From: Arenicola marina
Taxonomy: Eukaryota > Annelida > Polychaeta > Arenicolidae
Assembly: GCA_964019135.1 (NCBI GenBank)
Contig: OZ025265.1
Coordinates: 3,664,318 to 3,728,317 of the forward strand
DNA: 64,000 nucleotides
Direction: 5' to 3'
Shown: in pieces, positions 23,239 to 35,951 of the stretch
How positions within the stretch are numbered: the stretch's first letter is position 1
Layout: each line of letters opens with the position of its first letter
The notes under the pieces: generated by a model
Database searches by the model: none
What the model saw: only the letters and a program-made list of their open reading frames with translations
What the model was told of the DNA's origin: nothing
Program-made: the position numbers and the translations under genes

Positions 23239-26200
23239 CGCCAGTTTATCACTGGATTCCTGCTAATCATGCTCTCCTCGATGGATCACTCTCACGTGCT
23301 ATATCTAATCCGATTAGGTCACCCCATCCACGTGACGTCAGTAAACCTCCCTAATGTCACTACAGGTGACGCCACAGGGTTTGGCGGTGACGTCAGCATG
23401 AGTAACACATGTCTTGAGGCAGGACCCGCGCCTCCAGACGGCACAATACATGTACCACGGTGAGGGTTATACAGAAGAACATTCCTAAACCAAAATTGTC
23501 TCTATTTCGGAAACAGAATTTCCCAGGATTTTTGTTCTGCCCCATAGGGACCTTGATCAACTGACCACTTCTATCAATCCCACATATCACTCTGTCCTCA
23601 ACACGCTCGGTTTATGGAAGCGAAACTGTCCATATATCGGTATCTGTCCCGAATAATGAGTTAGACATTATTGCGAAATATATCATTTCATGTATACCGA
23701 GAAAATAATAGATCGTTCCAGGGGAAATTCTGTCCGGCGCGTGTTTCGGTTGAACTCTAGCTCGCTCTGCGCTACATAGCATGCAAAATGCGGGTACTGA
23801 CTTATAGCCGCATCATATTCAACAGTTTGCCACAGGTTAACAGGGTGTTTTCTAAAATCAGACACCCACTTTGTACAGATAGTATCTGTACTATCTGTGT
23901 TTGTACAGATATCATTTTAAGAATGAGACGGAGGCATATAAGCCGAGAAAACAGCTGATATATATGCCAACCTGCGAATGTAATGACTTTCACTACGCTG
24001 TGGCCTGTACGTGCAAGAATGAAAGCGGTCATAGGGCTGTACAGTCACTTTGGGACCTTATCGAGACCCCACGAGACAGGGATACCTGTGCTCTACGTCA
24101 ATGCCTAGCACCAACGGCCTGTACGTGCTGCCTACCCTCCGGTTGTTTGCCTTCACTCGCCTCACACACAAGATCGGCTAAAGCTGTCGTTGGAAGCACA
24201 AAGTGAAGTTATGTGCATATCCGAATTATAACCATCCGAGTAGATTTATGTAATGTATGAACGGTTAGGCAGTTGATAAACCAGAATGCGGTTGTCTCAT
24301 GAGTGACTGTCAGCGTCAGGCGATCTAACGTGCTGCGCGGGGTTTTCCATGTCGTATGACGTAATAATCATCATGACGCGCGTGTCTGCGCGCGCTATAG
24401 TTACGTAACAACGCTCCTTATATGGACTGAGCAGGTGAGGACAATGGTGCTCCGTTTGTCGTAAAACTGTAAACATCGATGATTTGGCTCAACATACAAC
24501 GCTTCCAACAGTCTCATCGAACGGACCACATGCATTATGGAGAGATAAATGTCTTATCTTTAATTATATTAGGATTTTATAGTTACCCATGCCTGGACCA
24601 AAGCAAACAAAAAATAGTTTCACACCCACTCGATTCTTCACGCACAAACCGCGCAGCCGGCCGGTAAATTCCCAACACTAAAACGTTGACTACAATGAGT
24701 GCGAGTCACGCAGTTGCAGCAAGGCACCAGCGTGATGCGCACTCGTTCTTAGAGCACGTGTTTTTTTGTTGGTCCCCAAAAGACCTAAACCGGAAATAGA
24801 ACCCGCGAGAACTGTACAGCCCTATATTCAGGGTTGGCTGATGTTCTTCAGTGTCGGAATAATGATCGTTCTGGCGTCTATTTTGTCTAGATATATTAAA
24901 AATAGAATTCAGGAATATATATTGTCAGAATACATAACTTGTCACCCTGTGGGTGGACTGATTATAACTTGCTGCCAAGCGATGATATGCACCGGTGTAC
25001 ACAGATACACTGTCTTTTCAATGCGAATCTGAGTGCATGCACTCCAGTGACACGAGCCTTGTTGCGTAGCAACCAGGCATGTCGAAAGAGGAGTCTAACA
25101 TATAGGACTGTTAAACTGTTTTTAATATAATGAAATATTAGCTGTGATTATATTACATAATACTTACAGAAAAGCTTATAGAGGCATTTTGGGTGTTTGT
25201 TCTGTGAATAACAATGCCATAGAACCAATCTATCCCTGACAAAAGAAACGTTGAAGCCGGGCACCTGAACTGCGGTAATCGGTTTTCTAACCTGAAACAC
25301 GGAGTGTCTACTTTTGACGATAGATGTTGCCTGGGGTATCTGGAATCTGGATCTGGATCTGATTATCTTTCAATCAATGGCAATACTTCATGAATATGTT
25401 GAAAACTGAGTAAACAGAATCGAACTTTGACAAAGAGTTGTCTGCAGGCGAAGTAAAACGGCTCATATAACCAGGCACCAGGAATGTCCAACAGTGGCTG
25501 GACCCAGTATGGGTTGTCTCATTGTTGGCTTCTCCGTGGTGAGAAGTACGCGCCCAATGACGTCAATCAGTTCCTGACCAGACGCTGTCAGATGTTACAC
25601 AGCCAACCATACATAGCAGCTGGACACGATAAGTATGTCCTTCAATCGCTATATTCAGGTCTGTGTTTCGCTGGAGGTGTTGGATGTTATATGAATGACC
25701 TTGATAGAGGTGGATCCTCGGCCGCACAAACGCTCCCCTTATCGAGTCCTGCTTTTGTTGTCGCTCCTCTCGCTGGCGCCGGTGAAAAGAGCACGTGGGT
25801 ATGTTCACAGCCCGCCATCATTGTCGATTTCACCTTGCTTGTGTGTTGTATCTTAGGGACGACGGAGTCATTGACTGCCTTTTAATAAGGAGCAGCGGTT
25901 GCCCAGTGACTAACATATATAGGAACTGTTTATGGTACCATAGCAAACATAGCATGTTCATTCCTATCCCTGAATCCGAGCCGACCAGTCTGCCAACTTT
26001 TCTCTTAAAGTAACATTTTCGGTTGAAAAGATTAAATTGATTAAATAAACTTAGACCAGCCAATGACTGCTTACAGACCAATACGTCATACACATGGCCA
26101 TGTCCAAAGATGCATATTTATGTAAAACTGAGCAACTTCCTGTTAGGAAATAAGGCTTTCCTTGGTATTACGTCATCAAAAATGGACATCATTACCAGGT

Positions 26201-27619
26201 TTTGCTAACGTGGAGATAGATATGAAAACGCATGATTTTTACAAAGATTTAGCACTAAAACGATTACTAGATTGCTGGAATATAAAGTAGATTTAACCAA
26301 AAAATCACTTTTAGTTAAGGTGGCAAATTGGTACATTGGTAACATTAGCCTTTCTCATTACTAACATAAGAAGACATCCATGTATACAATCTGAATGAAA
26401 CTGTAAGATGCTCAAAGATGGGTATACGGGTAGAGGTCGACAGTAATCTCGGGTTATCTGATACGTGTCGATCGTAGCTAAACCATTATTGCATGTATAA
26501 CAGTACTCGGTTATAAGATGTTGTTACATGTGGAAACCGCGTTCTGGTTATTAGGTATGTATCTGCACCTGATTCGTCCACGTATTTTAATACGGGCATC
26601 AACTCATGGCAATCTATGTCATCAACGCATGCGCAATAATCGACCTGATTTCGATCACGTGTCATGTTTGCCAGTCAGTCATGCATGACTGTCTGCTGGG
26701 ATATCCACTGATGTGTACTTGGGCCCCGATCCGCCCCCCCCCCCCCCAGCCCTTGTGCCTCTTTGTACTCGGGGTTCGACGATTGCCGCATCCCATCGCT
26801 CAATCAATGGTCCACACAAGGGTTGGAGATCATATGCCGGTCACCCAGCTGCCCTGTATCCCACGGCCACGGCATGACCTCGTCTGTAACTACATGGCGC
26901 CCTGTCGATACCTCCACTGTCCTGCCAGTGAGACAGTCGCTGAATAATGCTTGACTCGTTACAAGGTCACCACGGGTCCTGACGAACGGGTCGTTCACAC
27001 AGGTCATTGTCAGCGTCATCCAAAGGCATGGCTCAGACAATGAGGGGGTCCGGGATTCACACTGGGTTGCCGCGTATCCGGGCTGAAATAAGGTCAAAAC
27101 AACAGCCCGCAGCAGCTCTTTATATGTCTGGTCCATAAATGAAGCCCGGAAATGGAGCAGCCTGCTGCCTAAACGACCGTATCCACTTCCGGTCTTCGAT
27201 CCGACAAAAAAGAACGTTCTTAGTGTTTTCACCTCACGTAATTATTATAACGTTTCATGGAAATAACATCAAAGCAAGTGTTTGGATTGATATCTCATTG
27301 CGTTAGTGTTAATTCGTCACGAACTGCTTGCATTCTTATTTCCATCTTCATCTTAGAATAGTTGGCTGGCGCAATATACTGGAAGTCACACTTTAACCAC
27401 AAACTGGCAGGAGGTGGCATGTTATTTGATACCTTACTCACCAAATGTTTCAATGCATTTTGTTATTAGGTCCAAAACGGTAATCATTGGCCAATTGTCG
27501 ATAAAAGTTAGTCTAGATCTAGGCTACTCTCCACGGTCCGATGCCTTGCGGTTATTTGCTATCCAAGAGGCATCGCGTACTGGGGTCTTTGATTACGTAT
27601 TAGAGCACGGTTCCTCCCG
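23239..27619. other. Long unassigned intergenic stretch
   Basis: I see no recognisable exon, RNA gene or intact element here. Small items are a perfect palindrome GTACAGATAGTATCTGTAC near 23874-23892, alternating CG-rich DNA (GCGCGTGTCTGCGCGCGC) near 24377-24395 and a C14 run near 26737. The largest frames (minus 27232-26804; plus 25484-25885) show no family features. Confidence 0.35.
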
Positions 27620-27720
27620 TCTTCTAGTAAGTAGCGCGTTCTGCTTCTATGGAGTGGGCGTTGCAAGGTCAGCCCAAGCGGCGGTGCGAGGTTCGCGACT
27701 CAAACTGTGCAAATGCCTTT
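27620..27720 (+). mobile_element. tRNA-like SINE head, copy 1 (degenerate)
   Basis: CTAGTAAGTAGCGCGTTCTG is followed some 60 bases later by GCGAGGTTCGCGACTC, the spacing and wording of A- and B-boxes. It resembles the next entry. Confidence 0.4.
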
Positions 27721-27759
27721 GTGCTTAAATATCTTAATCTTGCTCAGGATTAACCCGTG

Positions 27760-27865
27760 ACCTAGTCAGTAGCGCGTTCGGTTGTAGTGGTGTGTGTTGC
27801 GCTGGGCAAAACCAAGCGGCCGGTAAGTGGTTTGAATCCTATCTTTACAATTGTTTTGTCCAGAA
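27760..27865 (+). mobile_element. tRNA-like SINE head, copy 2 (degenerate)
   Basis: CCTAGTCAGTAGCGCGTTCG is followed by GTGGTTTGAATCC, a near B-box. The 140-base offset from copy 1 suggests a tandem pair or two insertions. Confidence 0.45.
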
Positions 27866-28633
27866 TAAAGATAAAGATATTGTTTTTTCACAAATGGTGG
27901 GAAATGTCCCGGAGACATGACACCTCTTTACCCTTAATCGATAACCCACACATCAATAACCCAATCTTCATACTGTCACCAAGCCGACGTGTCGTAACCA
28001 TGTACCTTGTTATAACTGGACTACAAGATAGATATTGCATGTTTTACTAATTAACACCTCATAGATTAATTGTGTTGATGACAAACATCTTTGATCTGAC
28101 GTCTCGTTTGCACTCTTATGTGGAGCTGGCGTGAAAAAGTATTCGGTTGGACCATGTATTATACAGTACACTGCATCTATTATAAGAAGGTAGCATGGGA
28201 CTATAACTGGTATATGGTGATTCTCCATACTGGTAGCATATTGGTCACTCCTGCCCATGTCAGGCAGTCCACGTAATATGATATATTGGCGTATACCCTA
28301 GACTTCAAGTGACACCTGTCTGTCCCGAACCGGTTTAAGTTCATTGGTAATATGATTGACCTGATCGCCCGTGTCACGCTTTTGAAGGTCTGTCATCAAC
28401 GCAATTAAAATTGTGCCTTCTTTCATCAGATGGTCCACTCCTAACGACGCCGCCTTTGTAAATGCTTCGGTCTCTGCCTTGAGGCCATGCTCTTCACGAT
28501 ATCAGGAATTACACCGTGAACAGAATATCCTCCCGGATGTATAAAGTCTTACCCCTCTGCACTGGCTGCCACAGTACGTTCAGTCAGGTCACGAATGATG
28601 AATATCGTTTAGTGGCACGCAATTATGTTGTAA
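27866..28633. other. Unassigned stretch
   Basis: Nothing is recognised. The sequence is AT-rich with short frames only. Confidence 0.3.
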
Positions 28634-28923
28634 TTAAAGCAGCCTGCTTACATGAATCATCTTATATATTTGACATTTTAGAAACAGTACTAAAAGTATC
28701 TGAAAATTATGATGCACATGATTTCTATCTCTTTGAGTCTGTAAACATAAAACTGCGAGGTTTATTTATATCGCTCGCGGGCGTGATAGCGAGCCGCGGT
28801 CGACATCACACAGAATACCGTAACAGCGAACAGGCGCGCAGGGATATAAAGCCGGCCACCAACTTCTGCTCCGGTGAACAGATTTGCTTCTCTCCGGATA
28901 GCCCACATGCTTTCAGGATTTAA
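28634..28923 (+). mobile_element. TTAA-ended MITE, copy 1
   Basis: The sequence matches the reverse complement of 63314-63618 along its whole length, from TTAAAGCAGCCTGCTTACATG to GCTTTCAGGATTTAA. TTAA at both ends is what piggyBac- or Kolobok-type insertion leaves. The core is GC-rich (GATAGCGAGCCGCGGTCGAC) and includes GGGATATAAAGCCGGCC, which looks like a TATA box. No protein is encoded. The class is inferred only from the ends. Confidence 0.65.
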
Positions 28924-29819
28924 ATCAAGATATAATATACTTATTTGACATAGAGAAGAGGTTGGTAGTACAAAAAAGTACAGAATATATTGCTTTAAGC
29001 AATTTCTGCGGCGGTATGCTTGCTGCTGGTTTTACAGTAAATACTATGGGATATTATTAAGTTTTTTAAAAACACTGAACTGGGCAAAAGGAGTGACAAA
29101 TGCGTTGAGCAAGGTAACCAATGGACATGTATGGTAATTGCAATGTCCAATGTGGCAGATCGGAGAGACGACACAAAGGAAGACAGAAGGTTCAGGTGAT
29201 CGCTAGCAATATATGTGAAAGGCCCATAAAGATGGCAGTGGCCATAGGCTGCACCTGTTTCCATGACGGACCACAGACAAGCAATACATTTGTATCGCAC
29301 TTCCCCCAATGGGATGTGTCTCGGCCCCCGTCGGCGCCTTCCTCAATAAATTATTTACGGGAGCTGATGTGTGCTCCATGTTTGTCCTAATGTCATATTT
29401 GTCTGAATATGTAAGAGCCCATAATGCCTCTCCAGGTGTTTACATCGTGCCTTAGTTGTCGCAGAAAGGAACGAAACACAGTGCGACAAAGTGAGTATCA
29501 ATTGAATAATGCATAGATAGCGCTCTATTGGTCTAGGCATGGCAAGTAAACTGTTTTGGGCACTATCCAATATAACTTCCATTATTCGGGTGGCATTAAA
29601 TATATTTATACACATATACTTTATAAAGTAATGTAACATATCAGTATAGACTGACTTGGCATGACGACAAACCTGGAACTACTTCTCCAATATAAAACTA
29701 GAATGATGATCTGGCACGATAGCAATAACTTACAAGGCCTTCGTGAGTAAAATTGACGTCCAGACATTTAGCTGGTTCGATTTGTATGCAAGAAACTGGT
29801 AATTTTTTATATAAGTCTC
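28924..29819. other. Unassigned stretch
   Basis: No gene or element is recognised. Confidence 0.3.
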
Positions 29820-32250
29820 AAAGTGTTTGGCCACCGGTCACAGGTTACCATTTCAATTGTGTGATTGACCACGGGTCACAGTTTAACATGTCAATGCTGT
29901 GTTCAGCCAGGGGTCAGAGATTAACATGCCAATGGTGTGTTCAGCCACCGGTCAGAGGTTAACATGCCAATGATGTGTTCAGCCACGGGTCCCAGGTTAA
30001 CATGTCAATGGTGTGTTCAACCATCGGTCACAGGTTAACATGTCAATGGTGTGTTCAGTCTCGGGTCACAAGTTAACATGTTAATGGTGTGTTCGGCCAC
30101 GTGTCACAGGTCCCAGGTTAACATGTCAATGGTGTGTTCAGCCAGCTTTCACATGTTAACATGTCAATGGTGTGTTCAGCCACGTGTCACAGGTTAACAT
30201 GTCAATGGTGTGTTCAGCCGCGTGTCACAGGGTAACATGTCAATGGTGTTTTCAGCCACGTGTCAGAGGTTAACATGTCAATGATGTGTTCAGCCTCGGG
30301 TCACAAGTTAACATGTCAATGGTGTGTTCGGCCACGGCTTCCAGGTTAACATGTCAATGGTGTGTTCAGCCACGGGTCAGAGGTTAACATGCCACTGATG
30401 TGTTAAGCCACGGGTCCCAGGTTAACATGTCAATGGTGTGTTCAACCATCGGTCACAGGTTAACATGTCAATGGTGTGTTCAGTCTCGGGTCACAAGTTA
30501 ACATGTTAATGGTGTGTTCGGCCACGTGTCACAGATCCCAGGTTAACATGTCAATGGTGTGTTCAGCCAGGTTTCACATGTTAACATGTCAATGGTGTGT
30601 CCAGCCACGTGTCACATGTTAACATGTCAATGGTGTGTTCAGCCACGTGTCACAGGTTAACATGTCAATGGTGTGTTCAGCCACGTGTCAGAGGTTAACA
30701 TGTCAATGATGTGTTCAGCCTCGGGTCACAAGTTAATATGTCAATGGTGTGTTCGGCCACGGGTTCCAGGTTAACATGTCAATGGTGTGTTCAGCCAGGT
30801 TTCACATGTTAACATGTCAATGGTATGTTCGGCCACGTGTCACAGGTTAACATGTCAATGGTGTGTTCAGTCTCGGGTCACAAGTTAACATATCAATGGT
30901 GTGTTCGGCCACGGGTCCCAGGTTAACATGTCAATGGTGTGTTCGCCCACGTGTCACAGGTTAACATGCCAATGGTGTGTTTAGCCAGGTTTTACATGTT
31001 AACATGTCAATGGTGTGTGCAGTCTCGGGTGACAAGTTAACATGTCAGTGGTGTGTTCGGCCACGGGTCACAGGTTAACATGTCAATGGTGTGTTCAGCC
31101 AGGTTTCACATGTTAACATGTCAATGGTGTGTTCAGTCTCGGGTCACAAGTTAACATGTCAATAGTGTGTTCGGCCACGGGTCCCAGGTTAACATGTCAA
31201 TGGTGTGTTCAGCCAGGTTTCACATGTTAACATGTCAATGGTATGTTCGGACACGTGTCACAGGTTAACATGTCAATGGTGTGTTCAGTCTCGGGTCACA
31301 CGTTAACATGTCAATGGTGTGTTTGGCCACGGATCCCAGGTTAACATGTCAATGGTGTGTTCGGCCACGTGTCACAGGTTAACATGCCACTGGTGTGTTC
31401 AGCCAGGTTTTACATGTTAACATGTCAATGGTGTGTTCAGTCTCGGGTCACAAGTTAACATGTCAATGGTGTGTTCGGCCACGGGTCCCAGGTTAACATG
31501 TCAATGGTGTGTTCAGCCACGTGTCACAAGTTAACATGTCAATGGTGTGTTCAACCATCGGTCACAGGTTAACATGGCAATGGTGTGTTCAGTCTCGGGT
31601 CACAAGTTAACATGTCAATGGTGTGTTCGGCCACGTGTCACAGGTTAACATGTCAATGGTGTGTTCAGTCTCGGGTCACAAGTTAACATGTCAATAGTGT
31701 GTTCGGCCACGGGTCCCAGGTTAACATGTCAATGGTGTGTTCAGCCAGGTTTCACATGTTAACATGTCAATGGTATGTTCGGCCACGTGTCACAGGTTAA
31801 CATGTCAATGGTGTGTTTAGTCTCGGGTCACAATTTAACATGTCAATGGTGTGTTCGGCCACGGGTCCCAGGTTAACATGTCAATGGTGTGTTCGGCCAC
31901 GTGTCACAGGTTAACATGCCAATGGTGTGTTCAGCCAGGTTTCACATGTTAACATGCCAATGGTGTGTTCAGCCACGGGTCCCAGGTTAACATGTGCTGG
32001 TGTGTTCAGTCTCGGGTCACAAGTTAACATGTCAATGGTGTGTTCGGCCACGTGTCACAGGTTAACATGTCAATGGTGTGTTCGGCCTCGGGTCACATGT
32101 TAACATGTCAATGGTGTGTTCGGCCACGGGTCACATGTTAACATGTCAATGGTGTGTTCGGCCTCGGGTCACAGGTTAACATGTCAATGGTGTGTTCGGC
32201 CTCGGGTCACATGTTAACATGTCAATGGTGTGTTCGGCCTCGGGTCACTG
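29820..32250 (+). repeat. 38-bp satellite, about 63 copies
   Basis: The unit reads GGTTAACATGTCAATGGTGT followed by GTTCGGCCACGGGTCACA. The second half varies (CAGCCAGGTTTCACAT, CAGTCTCGGGTCACAA, CAACCATCGGTCACA) and the variant types recur in ordered series, so higher-order units exist. The TAA in GTTAAC stops the frames, so unlike the other arrays it makes no long ORFs. Confidence 0.93.
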
Positions 32251-32889
32251 GCTGTATCGTAGTGTCAACTAATGAGATTAATAATTACAAGTCATGCAAA
32301 TAATTATTACTTTTAGCACTAGAAACGCCGCACGAGAGCAGTCCATGCTGAACACCACAGCCCAGACAGAGACACTTGAGGGAGATGGGGGAAAGATGCA
32401 GGCAGCAAAAGGAGATGAAAGTACCAGGTATGCGAAACATGTCGAACAGACCATTTGGAATACGGGAAACAACGGAAATAGAGGGGATGGGGCGGGGGAG
32501 GGGCGGGGAAGGGGCTGGGGGTAAATTTCTATAGACACAGCACGTTATACGAATTAAAATGGCATTCACGATGACACATTGGAAGTAATTACGATAATCA
32601 ACCTTTGGGTGATTCATCCCACCGATTTCCACAAAGACAGTATGAAAACCGACATGGAGGGAATACATGGAACTAGAGGCACATAAAGGTCGGTTATTGC
32701 GGATGCTAAGGCCGCGTCACTGGGAGTCCATGAGGTGGCCGAGCGAATGTCAAGGCGAAGGTTAAGGTCGATCATTTGTGCTGCGGTTTCTATTCAACTG
32801 ACAGACTCAAGGTCACCCAAGCCGTGGCGGCTCAGTAAAATCGGTTGTGGCGCATATGTGGAAGGTGTCACCATTCGCCCATATTACCA
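32251..32889. other. Unassigned stretch
   Basis: Mixed composition, with a G-rich patch near 32485-32520. Nothing coding is recognised. Confidence 0.3.
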
Positions 32890-33018
32890 GGATTTACACA
32901 TACCCCAGGTGGGCCTCTATAAGCTTATTATGTTAGACCTAGGGACTCATCCATCCTAGAACGACTCGCATCCATTTCGTTTTGGCCACTCATGACGCAG
33001 GTTTTACTTTACTTAGTG
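32890..33018 (+). repeat. 129-bp direct repeat, copy 1
   Basis: Identical base for base to 33226-33354, starting GGATTTACACATACCCCAGG and ending TTTACTTAGTG. Confidence 0.95.
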
Positions 33019-33225
33019 ATATATTGAATGCCATTATACAAATCCTACAAGACTTGTTATCGAGGTAAAGGACAAAGAAAAAAACATAACACAGAGGCGT
33101 CTTTTGTTTAATGTACACATACAACACCCAATGGGTGTAGTCACGGGTGCCATGCCGACTGTATCCTAGGTGATAGACCATTGATAGCCGTTATGGGGCG
33201 CTGCTTGTAAGCAGTGTCCAGTATC

Positions 33226-33354
33226 GGATTTACACATACCCCAGGTGGGCCTCTATAAGCTTATTATGTTAGACCTAGGGACTCATCCATCCTAGAACGA
33301 CTCGCATCCATTTCGTTTTGGCCACTCATGACGCAGGTTTTACTTTACTTAGTG
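33226..33354 (+). repeat. 129-bp direct repeat, copy 2
   Basis: Identical to copy 1 at an offset of 336. The copy stops exactly where a run of about 17 G begins. Confidence 0.95.
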
Positions 33355-33490
33355 GGGGGGGGGGGGGGGGGCTGAACAAAATTGCGACCAAGGGGTCTAT
33401 TATAGTTTGAGGAGGGGGCACAGATATACTTTAGGGTCTGAAAGGTGGGGGCACGTGCCCCCTGTGCCCCACCCTGGCCACGCCCTAGAT
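33354..33490. mobile_element. MITE-like fragment with G-run
   Basis: A G17 run is followed by a body ending GGGGGCACGTGCCCCC and CCACCCTGGCCACGCCC. Complemented, the end reads GGGCGTGGCCAGGGTGGGG, typical of short invertebrate elements that begin with gGGGCGTrGCCAGG. Boundaries and superfamily (perhaps hAT) are unproven. Confidence 0.4.
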
Positions 33491-34439
33491 ATATATTTCG
33501 TAGTACTTTCACATCCAATGTGTTAGTATTAGTGATTGACCGAATCAAAATGCATGGTTAATCACACCAAACTAAATGCGCTTCATAAGACTCCTGTCTT
33601 CCCTCTTCTCTTACATCTGTATCTCAGGGACTCTTTAGGAGACCATGTAGGCACAAGTAAAGAGCAGCAATTCAATTATAATGCTACAATGATTGACTCA
33701 ATTTGTATCGATATTTTCAGTGGCATTGGATATATTCCAATGCGCATACAGGGAAATGTTAGGAGGAAAGATGCAACGCTTCTGTACCGTCCGCCAAACA
33801 CTGAGATCTAAAGCCACGCGTCTCGGCAGATACCACAGGAAAAGAGAAAGGTGTGTCTTTATGTGTAATTAACAGGGTGTCCTAGTCACGATAATGCATA
33901 ATTATGCGTCGCTTCTGTCAGAAATGTAGGCTGTATCTAATGGATAGGTTAGACATTTCTTTTGAAACCCCAGAGGGGGCAGTGTTGCTGATATAACCCC
34001 AGTTCTGCAAGGTCGCCACATGGAGACTGCGACAGAACAGATGTAAGGAATGCATGTCTGATATTTGATATGATTGAAGTATATGGATGGATGTAAAGAG
34101 ATGTGTCTCGGGGTTAATGACATCAATGACACCCCATTTCCTAGCGGGACTTTTTACGTGGATTTCTTAAGATAATTAAGGCTATTGCCGATTCCATCAG
34201 GTATTAATATAGCCAAATCTGGCGAATGTTAGACATATTTTTTCCCATTTTTCCCTTTATACAATGTGGAAATATCGAGTCTTAATATTGAGGGCATCGT
34301 GAATTTCGTAAAATAGATGTTAAATTAATAATAAATGTCTTCAGTCGTTACGTCATAACCGTTTATCCAATTCTGCCAAAATATCAAATATCACAGAGTG
34401 TAGTCTCAGTCTGTGGTAAAATTTTGCAATAGCTTCAAA
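33491..34439. other. Unassigned stretch
   Basis: Nothing coding is recognised. Confidence 0.3.
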
Positions 34440-34515
34440 ATTGGAACAAAAAGTCGGGTTCAAACCCCCAACTACCCGGCGCTCTGGCACAGCTACGTTG
34501 CGCACTCCGGGTTTG
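34440..34515 (-). mobile_element. tRNA-like SINE relic
   Basis: The minus strand has GTAGCTGTGCCAGAGCGCC followed by GGGGGTTTGAACCCGAC, a near B-box with A-box-like sequence upstream. It is too short and poor for a tRNA gene. Confidence 0.35.
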
Positions 34516-34555
34516 AGCTGAGACAAGTTTCCGCATATGCTACCTCCATCCTAGT

Positions 34556-34588
34556 CAACCCCAACCCCAACCCCAACCCCAACCCCGC
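34556..34588 (+). repeat. CCCCAA hexamer run
   Basis: About five tandem CCCCAA units. This is the ciliate telomere unit, but in this setting it is most simply a microsatellite. Confidence 0.75.
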
Positions 34589-34734
34589 TGCTTTAACTTT
34601 CACTAAACTAGCCATCGCCAATATATGGAGAGAATGTAGTCTTCGGGCCATGTGTCCTTGGTACGTATATATAATTATAACATTGTCGTGCTTGTTATTA
34701 CTGTAGCTGCTTTGCAAATGCGGGCACACGGGCA

Positions 34735-35255
34735 CAGATACAGCCAGACACACTGACACACAGGCACAGATACACCCACACGGCAAGCAGACACACAGAC
34801 AGACACACTGACACACAGGCACAGATACCCCCACACGGCAAGCAGACACACAGACAGACACACTGACACACAGGCACAGACACAGCCACACGGCAAGCAG
34901 ACACACAGACACACAGCAAGCAAGCATAGCCACACAGCAAGCAGACACACAGACAGACACAATGACACACAGAGAGACACACTGACACAGACACACTGAC
35001 GCACAGGCACAGACACAGCCACACAGCAAGCAAACACAGCCACATAGCAAGCAGACACACCGACACAGCCACACAGCAAGCAAACACAGCCACACAGCAA
35101 GCAGACACACAGACAGACACACTGACACACAGGCACAGACACAGCCACACGGCAAGCAGACACACAGACACACAGCAAGCAAGCACATCCACACAGCAAG
35201 CAGACACACAGACAGACACAATGACACACAGACAGACACACTGACACAGACACAC
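34735..35255 (+). repeat. CA-rich minisatellite (ACACAGACAGACAC / ACGGCAAGCAGACAC)
   Basis: Irregular units of roughly 50-70 bases combine GACACACTGACACACAGGCA, CAGCCACACGGCAAGCAG and ACACACAGACAGACAC. Three Cys/Leu/Val-rich minus frames of up to 267 codons are shadows of this composition. Confidence 0.85.
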
Positions 35256-35595
35256 TCAAAAAAATCGTGTGACGTCACTATTTGATCCAATCGCATGCGG
35301 TAAGCACTTAGGCTACTATATATTATGTTTAACTAAGGAAAAAATCCCAGTGTGCCTTGATGGATGCACTTGTGAAATACACGACAAAACAGTTTTCCCA
35401 GTCTGAAGATACAGCGCTTTAACATGGGAAGTCCCATAGAGAAATGCCGTCGGCCCTGAAACCGGAAGTAAGATAGGAACATCTTGTTTTTAGTTTGCAG
35501 CTATACGAGGAACTACGTTTCCTACAACATGATGCTACTTTCTCATTTTGATGATTTTTTTCTGATTTTTTACGATTTTTTTAAAGTACCAAAAG
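35256..35595. other. Unassigned stretch
   Basis: AT-rich with T-runs. One TGACGTCA lies near 35270. Nothing coding is recognised. Confidence 0.3.
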
Positions 35596-35618
35596 TGACG
35601 TCATCGTGACGTCACGTG
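35596..35618. promoter_or_regulatory. Two CRE-type palindromes and a CACGTG box
   Basis: TGACGTCA occurs at 35596-35603 and 35607-35614, overlapping CACGTG at 35613-35618. These match CREB/ATF and bHLH consensus sites. No gene start is visible nearby, so function is unproven. Confidence 0.4.
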
Positions 35619-35932
35619 ACGCATCAGAAAACTCTAAGATTCGACACAACTCATCTCAATTCATATTTCTATGGCATATCAGAACATCATAGCGATAGCT
35701 TGCTGGCAATTGTGCCCAAAAGCGAGAAAACTGACACAGGTCATTTAGTGCGTTTTCCGCAAAACTTATTACCTCATTTCACTCCAAAATGAGTATTACG
35801 CATCAAAAAGTGAACAATACCCGAAAATTGCGCCTTGAATGCTAGCACATCTTGAAACTGACCAGAGATCTGTAGCGTCAATATTACCACAGAGATATAA
35901 GCGTTTTTAGTTATTTAAAAAAAAAATCGCTG

Positions 35933-35951
35933 TGACCTTGACCTTTGACCT
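35933..35951 (-). promoter_or_regulatory. Triple nuclear-receptor half-site
   Basis: TGACCT occurs three times in 19 bases: two adjoining and a third one base on. The last pair is a perfect DR1 (AGGTCA-A-AGGTCA on the minus strand). It may be a receptor site or simply part of a dispersed repeat. Confidence 0.4.

Noticed and set aside
26804-27232. 142-codon minus frame as a host exon
   Set aside because: No domain, no matching splice partners and irregular composition.
29820-32250. CRISPR array
   Set aside because: Units abut with no unique spacers, no cas-like genes are present, and the setting is an animal genome. The same holds for the other tandem arrays.
34556-34588. CCCCAA run as a ciliate telomere or contamination
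   Set aside because: It is internal, about five units long, and next to animal repeats; a microsatellite is simpler.
34493-35296. Cys-rich 267-residue minus-strand protein
   Set aside because: It is the translation of a CA-rich minisatellite; overlapping frames give similar Cys/Leu/Val strings.
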